NCBI GenBank assembly: GCA_017516785.1
Contig: JAFXAV010000012.1
Coordinates: 1-17,871, forward strand
Source: Oscillospiraceae bacterium
Lineage (GTDB): Bacteria > Bacillota_A > Clostridia > Oscillospirales > Oscillospiraceae
Length of the DNA stretch: 17,871 nt
Direction: 5' to 3'
The position numbers and the translations under genes are program-made. Below the pieces are notes generated by a model that saw only the letters and a program-made list of their open reading frames with translations, did no database searches and was not told the DNA's origin. Shown one piece after another: positions 1-5,803 of this stretch (the stretch's first letter is position 1; every line of letters begins with the position of its first letter).

Positions 1-141
1 GACACTCCCTCCGTCAGCCCTTCGGGCTGCCACCTCACCCAAAGGGACTAAGCGTCCGTAAGCCGCGATGCGGCAACGGTCGCTAAGCCTCAGAGAGGGA
101 GGCAAGTAGTGCAGAGCAAACGCATCGCCAAACTGAAATTT
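1..141 (+). repeat. Hairpin-rich intergenic repeat, copy A (degenerate)
   Basis: This is one of three copies of the same repeat family in the window. Bases 1-36 are identical to 15809-15844 of the intact copy B. Bases 88-135 are identical over 48 bp to the reverse complement of 17740-17787 in copy C. Between them, 37-87 is a 51-bp segment absent from B and C. The right end (CTGAAATTT, 133-141) matches the family terminus. The left part of the element probably lies outside the window. It sits directly downstream of the minus-strand carboxypeptidase gene, and its last two bases form part of that stop codon. It may also act as that gene's transcription end through its stem-loops (inference). Confidence 0.85.
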
Positions 142-1294
142 ATTCCTCCGCTGCCATGGCGGTATGCCGGAGAATCTTCACCGTCAGCTCACTCCAGGAA
201 AGCCGCTCCACGGCGGATGCGGCTACCAGCGGTACCTGGGCGAGAATTTGCTCTCCGGAGCGGATGGTCAGGGTGCCCAGCCGCTGTCCCAGACTTACGG
301 GAGCGGTGACAGACTCTTCCAAAGTGACATCCGCCGTGACGGAATTCAGCTGTCCCTTATCCACCAGCAGCGCTGTTTCCCCGCTGGGAATGACAGCCAC
401 ACTGGCGGACTTTCCCAGAGTCACTGGCACCGATGCTCCCTCCTGCAGGGCGGGGGTATAGAGGGCGAAATTGGCAAAGCCGTAGTCCAGCATGGATTTG
501 CAGGCAGCAAAACGGGCCGGGGAACTCTCCGCCCCCATGACCACCGCAATCAGTTCCATTCCTTCACGCTCCGCCGAAGCGGACAGACAGTAGCCTGCCC
601 CGGAGGTGAAGCCGGTCTTCAGACCGGTGCAGCCTGAGTAAAACCGCACCATTTTATTGGTATTGGACAGGCCGAAGGTCCCATCCCGGACGGTGTCCAT
701 CCAGATGGTGGTGAATTTTTTGATATCTGGATGGTTTTTCAGCAATTCCCGGCTCATGAGGGCAATGTCGTAGGCCGAGGTTCTGTGATTTGCTGCCTCT
801 GCCCCATCGTCAAGGCCCGTGCAGTTGACGAAATTTGTATCATTCATACCCAGTTCTGTGGCTCTGGTGTTCATCATGTCCACGAAGGCAGGCTCTGATC
901 CCGCCAGATGCTCCGCCATGGCGCAGGCACAGTCATTGGCGGAGCTCACCGCGATGGACTTGACCATGTCGGAAACGGACATGGTCTCCCCTACTTTCAG
1001 GAAAATCTGACTGCCGCCCTTGGCTGCCGCCGCCTCTGAGGCAGTGACCTGGTCATCCCAGCTGATTTTTCCAGAATCGATGGCTTCCATGATGAGAAGC
1101 ATGGTCATGACCTTGGTCACCGAGGCGGGGGCCAGGGGCTCATGGGCATTGGATTCGTAGAGCACCGTACCGGTAGTCACATCCATCAGAACTGCGCTTT
1201 TTCCGGCTATATCCAGCTCTGCAGCAGAAGCTTTCCCGGCCACCGATCCCATCAAAAAACAGATTGAAATGATCAGAATACACATCCGTTTCAT
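140..1294 (-). CDS. D-alanyl-D-alanine carboxypeptidase (penicillin-binding protein, DacF/DacA type)
   Basis: A serine DD-peptidase of the peptidase S11 family, which removes the terminal D-alanine from peptidoglycan pentapeptides on the outer face of the membrane. The 384-residue product begins with a signal peptide: KRM, a hydrophobic run, then AGKASAAE. The three active-site motifs are present: S58-x-x-K61 (SVTK), S118-A-N120 and K226-T-G. The C-terminal end (about 360-384, LSWSELTVKILRH) looks like the amphipathic helix that anchors this class to the membrane. The start at 1294 is preferred over an in-frame ATG at 1333 because AGGAGG lies just upstream and the signal peptide then begins correctly. 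Length is normal for DacF-like proteins. It is divergent from nrdR. I could not find a convincing promoter for it in the 133-bp gap. The exact paralogue (DacA, DacB or DacF) is not resolved. Confidence 0.95.
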   Translation of the reverse strand: MKRMCILIISICFLMGSVAGKASAAELDIAGKSAVLMDVTTGTVLYESNAHEPLAPASVTKVMTMLLIMEAIDSGKISWDDQVTASEAAAAKGGSQIFLKVGETMSVSDMVKSIAVSSANDCACAMAEHLAGSEPAFVDMMNTRATELGMNDTNFVNCTGLDDGAEAANHRTSAYDIALMSRELLKNHPDIKKFTTIWMDTVRDGTFGLSNTNKMVRFYSGCTGLKTGFTSGAGYCLSASAEREGMELIAVVMGAESSPARFAACKSMLDYGFANFALYTPALQEGASVPVTLGKSASVAVIPSGETALLVDKGQLNSVTADVTLEESVTAPVSLGQRLGTLTIRSGEQILAQVPLVAASAVERLSWSELTVKILRHTAMAAEE

Positions 1295-1363
1295 ACATGA
1301 TCCCTCCTGTATCTTGTGGTACAACCTATGCACTGACCACCATATCTATGCGGGAAAAAAAGC

Positions 1364-1392
1364 TGGACAGTGAACATAACATCTGGTATACT
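1364..1392 (+). promoter_or_regulatory. Sigma-A promoter of nrdR
   Basis: TGGACA at 1364-1369 and TATACT at 1387-1392 are separated by exactly 17 bp, with TGG just before the -10 box (extended -10). Transcription should start near 1399, giving a leader of about 29 nt before nrdR. Confidence 0.75.
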
Positions 1393-1427
1393 AATAAAAT
1401 AATGAAAAGAAAGGGTGTGGATCCCCT

Positions 1428-1880
1428 ATGAAATGTCCTTTTTGCGGCGACCAGGACAGCAAGGTCGTCGATTCCCGCCACTCTGAGGACGGCCTGAGCA
1501 TTCGCCGCCGCCGGGAGTGTATGGGCTGCCAGCGGCGCTTTACCACTTATGAAATTGTGGAAAGCCTGCCCATCATCGTGGTGAAGAGGAATGGATCCCG
1601 CCAGTCTTTCGACAGAAACAAAATTCTCAACAGTATGATCCGCGCTTTCGACAAGCGGAAGGTGCATGTGGCAGATCTGGATAAGATCACCACCGAGATC
1701 GAGCAGACAATCCAGAACTCTCTGGAGCGTGAGATCAGCACCGACAAGATCGGCGAGATGGTCATGGAGCGGCTGAAGCCTCTGGACGAGGTTGCCTACA
1801 TCCGCTTTGCCTCCGTCTACCGCCGGTTCCAGGATGTCAACAGCTTCATGCGTGAGATCAGCAAATTCCTGGAGGAATAA
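1428..1880 (+). CDS. nrdR: Transcriptional repressor NrdR
   Basis: An ATP/dATP-sensing repressor of ribonucleotide reductase genes. The 150-residue protein has the canonical architecture. It has an N-terminal zinc ribbon with C3-x2-C6 and C31-x2-C34, the arginine-rich run RRRRE between them, and an ATP-cone domain from about residue 49 to 139 starting near VVKRNGSRQSFDRNKI. Length is exactly typical. The start at MKCPFC is the family start. The Shine-Dalgarno is poor: AAAGGG lies about 12 nt upstream. A sigma-A promoter ends at 1392. The next gene begins 3 bp after its stop. No ribonucleotide reductase gene lies in the window, so its targets are elsewhere. Confidence 0.98.
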   Translation: MKCPFCGDQDSKVVDSRHSEDGLSIRRRRECMGCQRRFTTYEIVESLPIIVVKRNGSRQSFDRNKILNSMIRAFDKRKVHVADLDKITTEIEQTIQNSLEREISTDKIGEMVMERLKPLDEVAYIRFASVYRRFQDVNSFMREISKFLEE

Positions 1881-1883
1881 CCC

Positions 1884-2357
1884 ATGAGCATTGACAATCT
1901 GAAATCTCTGATGGACGGCTTTGATCCTGCGTCTCTGCTGCCCCAGCTGGATACCATCATGGGTAAAATGGAATTTGCCATGCGCATTGCTGTGCTGGCA
2001 GGTCCTGTGATTCTGTTTTTCATGGGTCTTGCCTATCTGCTGCTGCCCCCCAAGGAAGCCAACTACTATTTCGGCTACCGCTGCTATTTCGGCATGGGCA
2101 GCGTCAACGCCTGGCGCTTCACCCAGCGCCTGGCAGGACTTATCTGGACGCTTCTGGGTCTGGGTCTCGGCATTGTGATGGCGGTGATTTCCTCCGGCTT
2201 TGCGGGAATGGAGATCATGGACATGATCTGGGCCGCTGGAAAGTGTGTTTTGTGGGAGGCTGTCATCATTGGCATGTCCTGCCTGGTGATCAATGCCCTG
2301 GTGGCAATCCGCTATAACTCCGAAGGCGAACGCCGCGGCAAAAAAGCAGTCAAATAA
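1884..2357 (+). CDS. SdpI-like integral membrane protein
   Basis: A 157-residue membrane protein with about three hydrophobic segments, roughly residues 33-54, 83-107 and 119-142. The segment FGYRCYFGMGSVNAWRFTQR, followed by LAGLIWTLLG, matches the conserved pattern of the SdpI/YhfL family: GYRT-like, then a W with an R-x2-G-x2-W spacing. The best-known member, SdpI of Bacillus subtilis, is a membrane immunity protein that also sequesters a regulator, but most relatives are of unknown role. It lacks a strong Shine-Dalgarno and starts 3 bp after nrdR, so it is probably co-transcribed and coupled to it. No toxin-like gene is adjacent, so immunity function should not be assumed. It ends just before a strong terminator. 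Confidence 0.75.
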   Translation: MSIDNLKSLMDGFDPASLLPQLDTIMGKMEFAMRIAVLAGPVILFFMGLAYLLLPPKEANYYFGYRCYFGMGSVNAWRFTQRLAGLIWTLLGLGLGIVMAVISSGFAGMEIMDMIWAAGKCVLWEAVIIGMSCLVINALVAIRYNSEGERRGKKAVK

Positions 2358-2363
2358 ATACAT

Positions 2364-2400
2364 ATTCCCGGGTATGAATTTCATACCCGGGAATTTTTTT
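2364..2400 (+). terminator. Rho-independent terminator of nrdR unit
   Basis: A perfect 14-bp inverted repeat (2364-2377 and 2381-2394, core CCCGGG) with a 3-nt loop is followed by seven T. It closes the nrdR/SdpI-like unit. The minus-strand cassette ends at 2419 and may use the same hairpin, though its T tract on that strand is poor. Confidence 0.9.
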
Positions 2401-2418
2401 ATGGTCGATACCTGTAAT

Positions 2419-3399
2419 TTATGAATATTCTTCCAGCAGCTGAAGCAGGCTTTCGTCTGCCTCCCAGACACCCTGATAGGGCTGCTCAATGTAATATACG
2501 CCGTCTTTTTCATAAAGGAACAGGGTGCCTCCATCGAGGGTGATTCTGCAAATGATGTCTTCGCCGGGATGATCCTGAATGGTGGCAATCCGGGTCGTCC
2601 GGGATTTGCCCAAGGCCTCAAAAAGCGCGTCGGTAGCTTCAAAAGGCTCGCCATCGATGGCAGCTTCAAAGGAATCGCCCACATAGATGGAGCAGACCAT
2701 TGGGCCGCCGCAGACAATCCGGGCATCGCCATTCAGCATGAGGATGTGATCATCAAGCCAGGAAATTTCCAGTTCATCCCAACGGCCCCATTCACCACGG
2801 TAGCCAAGCTCGCTTTTGGGCGTGAAGCTGCCCAGCAGGATGTTGACGGTTTTGGAATTGTCATAGACCCGCACCAGGGTATCGCCTCCGGTGGCACCGT
2901 AGTCCGCGTCGATGACCTTGGCGGTGAAGGTACCCTCAGGAGAGGGAATTTCCCGCATCACAGTGACTTTTGACATCACTTCGGCAAAAAGATCTGCCGC
3001 GCCGCTGAGCACCAATGCGAAAATCAGCACAACGGTCACCATCAGCATGAAGACCCGTCCGGCACCTTTTCTGCCGAATTTGTGGAAGAGGATTCCGGCG
3101 CAGATGCAGCAGACAAATGCGCAGGGAGCTCCCATCAGGCTGCGGGTGCCCCAGAGGCAGAAGAGTCCGCCGATGACCGTCATCGGAAAGAGCCAATGGG
3201 CAAGACGGGAGGGGACGGCATCATCCAAACGGCACAGTGCCACAGTCAGTCCCACAGTCACCGTTGCCATCAGCAGAAGAAAGATAGGTTCACTGAACAG
3301 GGAAAATTCCCATGCGTTTGCCAGTGCAGTGAACTTGCACACAGGAAAAATCAACTGGACAAGGAACAGAAGCAGAAAATAAACCGTCTGTTTTTTCAT
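2419..3399 (-). CDS. Membrane protein with extracytoplasmic tail (DUF5412/DUF5301-like)
   Basis: A 326-residue protein of unknown function. Residues 1-137 hold about five hydrophobic helices, near 5-25, 34-56, 66-84, 90-106 and 114-133. The remainder is soluble. About 149-240 (IPSPEGTFTAKVID, then GATGGDTLVRV) resembles DUF5412-type domains. About 265-326 (LYEKDGVYYIEQPYQG) resembles a small domain I recall as DUF5301-like. Both names are from memory and need a profile search. The start at 3399 is chosen because its ATG overlaps the upstream stop as ATGA and AAAGGA lies in front. A longer in-frame reading from 3687 would run through the upstream gene. It is the last gene of a four-gene cassette. 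Confidence 0.8.
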   Translation of the reverse strand: MKKQTVYFLLLFLVQLIFPVCKFTALANAWEFSLFSEPIFLLLMATVTVGLTVALCRLDDAVPSRLAHWLFPMTVIGGLFCLWGTRSLMGAPCAFVCCICAGILFHKFGRKGAGRVFMLMVTVVLIFALVLSGAADLFAEVMSKVTVMREIPSPEGTFTAKVIDADYGATGGDTLVRVYDNSKTVNILLGSFTPKSELGYRGEWGRWDELEISWLDDHILMLNGDARIVCGGPMVCSIYVGDSFEAAIDGEPFEATDALFEALGKSRTTRIATIQDHPGEDIICRITLDGGTLFLYEKDGVYYIEQPYQGVWEADESLLQLLEEYS

Positions 3400-3695
3400 T
3401 GTGCTTTTCCTTTCCGACTTCCGGCGATCCATGCGGCGAAATTCAGCAGAATCGTGCCGACCAGCAGCGCCGCAGCTGCAAATGTAACCGCGAAATGGGT
3501 ATCTTTGATGGCCGACCAGTCGGTAATGGTTACGAGGTACTGGGTGTAGAAAATCTGACAGGCCAGGGAAATGCTGCAAAGGGAGAAACTCATAGCGCCA
3601 ATTTTGCGGACTTTTTTCGAAAAGATGCCCCAGACCGGCAGCAGCCAGGCAACCAGCCCCAGGCCGAGAGATGCAATATTCAGCCAACCGTACAT
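3396..3695 (-). CDS. Small three-helix membrane protein, unknown function
   Basis: A 99-residue hydrophobic protein with three predicted membrane segments, about residues 5-25, 32-52 and 67-90. A conserved-looking stretch, CQIFYTQYLVTITDWSAIKD, lies between helices two and three. Similar Firmicutes proteins are, as I recall, sometimes labelled cytochrome c5. There is no CxxCH haem site here, so that name is not supported. A strong AAAGGAGG sits upstream of the ATG at 3695. It begins 18 bp after the Xre-like gene and its stop overlaps the next start by 4 bp (ATGA), indicating translational coupling. Function unknown. Confidence 0.8.
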   Translation of the reverse strand: MYGWLNIASLGLGLVAWLLPVWGIFSKKVRKIGAMSFSLCSISLACQIFYTQYLVTITDWSAIKDTHFAVTFAAAALLVGTILLNFAAWIAGSRKGKAQ

Positions 3696-3713
3696 CAGAT
3701 TACCTCCTTTACA

Positions 3714-3938
3714 TTACCGCAGCCACGGATCGTCATCCTCGGTGTATTCCAGAAGATCCCCAGGCTGGCATTTCAACTCCCGGCAGATGGCGTTGAGGGT
3801 GCTCATCCGCACCGCTTTGGCTTTTCCGGTTTTTAAAATTGAGAGGTTCGCGGGGGTCAGTCCGATCCGCTGGGCAAGCTCCAGGGAAGTCATTTTCCGC
3901 TTGGCCAGCATCATGTCCAGATTCACAATAATTGCCAT
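3714..3938 (-). CDS. Small Xre/Cro-type transcriptional regulator (YozG-like)
   Basis: A 74-residue single-domain helix-turn-helix protein. The fold spans about residues 5-65, with the recognition region SLELAQRIGLTPANLSILKT and the family-typical ending CQPGDLLEY. It lacks any ligand-binding domain. It follows the DUF2975 gene by 9 bp, and its Shine-Dalgarno (GAGGTGG) overlaps that gene's TGA, so the two are coupled. DUF2975 plus YozG-like regulator is a recurrent pair in Firmicutes (B. subtilis YoaS/YozG). It probably controls its own operon, possibly through the inverted repeat at 4427-4449 (inference). Confidence 0.93.
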   Translation of the reverse strand: MAIIVNLDMMLAKRKMTSLELAQRIGLTPANLSILKTGKAKAVRMSTLNAICRELKCQPGDLLEYTEDDDPWLR

Positions 3939-3947
3939 GGCGCCACC

Positions 3948-4391
3948 TCAGATCGTCAGATCGTTTTCTTCCCGGATGGAGACTGCCGCGTCCATGACAG
4001 AAGTCAGCACCCCCACCACCAGGGTCAGAAAAGCCATGATTGCCACCAGGAACACCAGCGGGGGATAAAAAACCGATGCGGGCAGGCAGAGGGCGCTGAC
4101 ACCCAGGCAGCACCAACGGACATTGGAAATAAAACGGACGTTGGAACGGACGAAAACCTTGGAATCCTGAATATTCCGCAGCAGCTTATCAAGATTCCAC
4201 AGGGCCAGCGCCACAACCGGAACACAGCAGTAATAGCCAATGCCGATTGCCCAGGCGGAGCGGATTCCGATATGACCCATACTCATGGACCAGTCCACCA
4301 GAGAGGGCAGTGCGGCGGCAAGAACCACCAATGAAGCGGCAAGGAGCCGTCCCAGCCGGATTGTTAATTTTACCGATTTGTGTATTCGCAT
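3948..4391 (-). CDS. DUF2975 family membrane protein (YoaS-like)
   Basis: A 147-residue protein with four predicted membrane helices, about 10-30, 44-64, 88-108 and 110-132, in the pattern of DUF2975. The motif LWNLDKLLRNIQDSKVFVRS between helices two and three fits the family. Biochemical function is unknown. An ATG at 4397 lies only 2 nt after AGGAGG, whereas the ATG at 4391 is 8 nt after it. The latter (MRIHKS) is therefore the likelier start. It is the first gene of a four-gene cassette and has an upstream promoter at 4415-4443. Confidence 0.9.
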   Translation of the reverse strand: MRIHKSVKLTIRLGRLLAASLVVLAAALPSLVDWSMSMGHIGIRSAWAIGIGYYCCVPVVALALWNLDKLLRNIQDSKVFVRSNVRFISNVRWCCLGVSALCLPASVFYPPLVFLVAIMAFLTLVVGVLTSVMDAAVSIREENDLTI

Positions 4392-4414
4392 ATTCATCGC
4401 CTCCTGTTATTCCC

Positions 4415-4443
4415 ATCATAGCATAGTAATTATCGAATTACAA
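4415..4443 (-). promoter_or_regulatory. Promoter of the DUF2975/Xre cassette
   Basis: On the minus strand, TTGTAA (4443-4438) and TATGAT (4420-4415) are separated by 17 bp, and TGC precedes the -10 box (extended -10). The leader to the chosen start would be about 18 nt and contains the AGGAGG site. Confidence 0.7.
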
Positions 4444-4449
4444 TAATTA
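4427..4449. promoter_or_regulatory. Candidate operator inverted repeat
   Basis: TAATTAT (4427-4433) and ATAATTA (4443-4449) form perfect 7-bp arms around a 9-bp spacer. The right arm overlaps the -35 box of the cassette promoter by one base and the spacer covers the rest of that box. The position suits repression by the cassette's own Xre-type protein. The region is AT-rich, so a chance match is possible. Confidence 0.4.
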
Positions 4450-4599
4450 TTTATCAGTTCACACTTATTTAACAGATAATGGGAAATCGTTTTTGGCTAA
4501 TGTCTCTGAATAAAATACATTTTTCTTTCATTCAACTTCATACAAACTTAATAAAATCCCGCTTTTTTAATTCACAAATATCAATTACTATAATATCAA

Positions 4600-4685
4600 A
4601 CGATTCAATTTATCTTTTTCATTTTTTCCTCTCCTCTATATCTTGTTGCAGAATCCGCGGGTGGGCCCCGCGGATTTTGCTTTTT
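4600..4685 (+). ncRNA. Candidate short pyrimidine-rich RNA in AT-rich gap
   Basis: The 360-bp gap 4392-4751 carries no convincing protein gene upstream of the LacI start. Within it, a good -10 box (TATAAT, 4589-4594) with only a weak -35 could start a transcript near 4600. A strong terminator at 4652-4685 would end it after about 85 nt. The candidate RNA contains the pyrimidine run CCTCTCCTCT (4628-4637), complementary to purine-rich Shine-Dalgarno sequences, in unpaired sequence before the terminator. The base composition is far more AT-rich than the flanking genes. Alternatively, the hairpin may simply shield the lacI-like promoter from upstream transcription. No homologue is recognised. 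Confidence 0.3.
4652..4685 (+). terminator. Orphan rho-independent terminator
   Basis: A perfect 10-bp GC-rich stem (AATCCGCGGG at 4652-4661, complement at 4667-4676) with a 5-nt loop is followed by TTTTGCTTTTT. It points along the plus strand, where no plus-strand gene lies between it and the previous terminator at 2400. Confidence 0.8.
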
Positions 4686-4694
4686 CCAATTTGT

Positions 4695-4723
4695 TTGACC
4701 TTTGGGGCTATTTCTGGTATAAT
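4695..4723 (+). promoter_or_regulatory. Promoter of the LacI-family regulator
   Basis: TTGACC (4695-4700) and a perfect TATAAT (4718-4723) are separated by 17 bp, with TGG before the -10 box (extended -10). The leader to the ATG at 4752 would be about 22 nt. Confidence 0.85.
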
Positions 4724-4751
4724 AGTAAAATCTTCTTCCGGAGGTGTCGGT

Positions 4752-5759
4752 ATGACAATCAAAGACCTCTCTGCCCAGACGGGCTATTCCGTGGGTACCG
4801 TTTCCCGGGTACTCAACAATCAGCCCAATGTCAGCGAGAAGGCCCGCAAGGCCATTCTGGACGCAGCGGAGCAAAGCGGTTTCCAACTGAATGCCAATGC
4901 CAAGCAGCTGAAGCAGTCCCATTCCAATATCATTCTGGTCATCGTCAAGGGTACGTCCAACGGTCTATTTTCCGGCCTGGTGCAGGCCCTTCAGACCCGC
5001 ATGGAGGGCAGCGGTCACCCGCTGGTTGTGGACTATATCGACGAAGACCGGAACGAAGTGCGTCGGGCAGTGCAGCTGTGTGTGGAGAAAAAACCTCAGG
5101 GTGTGCTGTTTCTCGGCGGCAACCGGGAGAATTTCCTGAAGGATTTCCCAAAAATCGACATTCCCTGCGTGCTGGTCACCGACGCGGCAGACGGTATGCC
5201 TTTTGAGAATTTGAGTTCCGTGTCCTCTGATGACCGGATGGCGGGCCGCATGGCCATCGAAGCTCTGGCGGGTCTTGGTCACCGACGTATTGCTGTGATT
5301 GGCGGCGACCGGGAGACTTCCGATACTTCCCGCCTGCGCTACCAGGGCTGTATGGATGCATTCGGCGAAGCAGGAATCCCCTTTGACGAAAGTCTGGACT
5401 ATGAAAGTGTCCGCTTTTCCCATCAGGACGGCTACCGGGCAGCAAGGAATCTGCTGGAGCGGGGGCGGAAATTCACAGCGCTTTTCGCCATGTCCGACGT
5501 GATGGCCATCGGCGCCGTCCGGGCGCTGCAGGATGCAGGTCTGAGGGTGCCGGAGGATATTTCGGTGATGGGTTTCGATGGCCTGGAAATCTGCGATTAC
5601 ACCATCCCCCGCCTTGCAACCATCCACCAGTCCATTGAAGAACTGGCGGATCACAGCATCCGCATGCTGCGGGAAAATATCGAAAAGTGCCAGCCTGCCC
5701 GTTATGAGACACTGGCTGTAACGATTCAGCTGAAGGAAAGTGTCAAAAAGATTGATTAA
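4752..5759 (+). CDS. LacI-family transcriptional regulator
   Basis: A 335-residue LacI/GalR protein. It has an N-terminal helix-turn-helix (TIKDLSAQTGYSVGTVSRVL), a hinge region around residues 46-57 (LNANAKQLKQ), then a periplasmic-binding-protein-like effector domain from about 60. That domain includes GVLFLGG, the segment LGHRRIAVIGG, the ALFAMSDVMAIGAV helix and VPEDISVMGFDG. Length is typical. The start at 4752 is supported by GGAGG 7 nt upstream and by the HTH beginning at residue 2. An in-frame extension back to 4479 is AT-rich and reads across the promoter. No sugar transporter or glycosidase is adjacent, so effector and targets cannot be inferred. It is transcribed alone between two terminators. 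Confidence 0.95.
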   Translation: MTIKDLSAQTGYSVGTVSRVLNNQPNVSEKARKAILDAAEQSGFQLNANAKQLKQSHSNIILVIVKGTSNGLFSGLVQALQTRMEGSGHPLVVDYIDEDRNEVRRAVQLCVEKKPQGVLFLGGNRENFLKDFPKIDIPCVLVTDAADGMPFENLSSVSSDDRMAGRMAIEALAGLGHRRIAVIGGDRETSDTSRLRYQGCMDAFGEAGIPFDESLDYESVRFSHQDGYRAARNLLERGRKFTALFAMSDVMAIGAVRALQDAGLRVPEDISVMGFDGLEICDYTIPRLATIHQSIEELADHSIRMLRENIEKCQPARYETLAVTIQLKESVKKID

Positions 5760-5763
5760 AGCA

Positions 5764-5800
5764 GTAAAAAGCACCGGAATTTCCGGTGCTTTTTACTTTT
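5764..5800. terminator. Bidirectional terminator between convergent genes
   Basis: A near-perfect palindrome at 5764-5796 (arms GTAAAAAGCACCGG and its complement around AATTT) gives a GC stem flanked by A and T runs on both strands. It lies between the LacI-family stop at 5759 and the permease stop at 5804, so it can serve both directions. Confidence 0.9.
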
Positions 5801-5803
5801 CAG

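Noticed and set aside
1884..2357. Toxin/immunity system based on the SdpI-like protein
   Set aside because: No small secreted toxin or processing gene is adjacent; the neighbour is nrdR.
1326..2732. A 468-codon minus-strand frame across nrdR and the SdpI-like gene
   Set aside because: It reads through a strong terminator and two supported genes, with no recognisable domain.
3396..3695. Naming the 99-residue protein a cytochrome c5
   Set aside because: No CxxCH haem-binding motif is present; it is a plain three-helix membrane protein.
4479..4751. N-terminal extension of the LacI-family protein by 91 residues
   Set aside because: The extension reads through a terminator and a consensus promoter, and its composition is unlike the gene. 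The HTH normally begins at residue 2.
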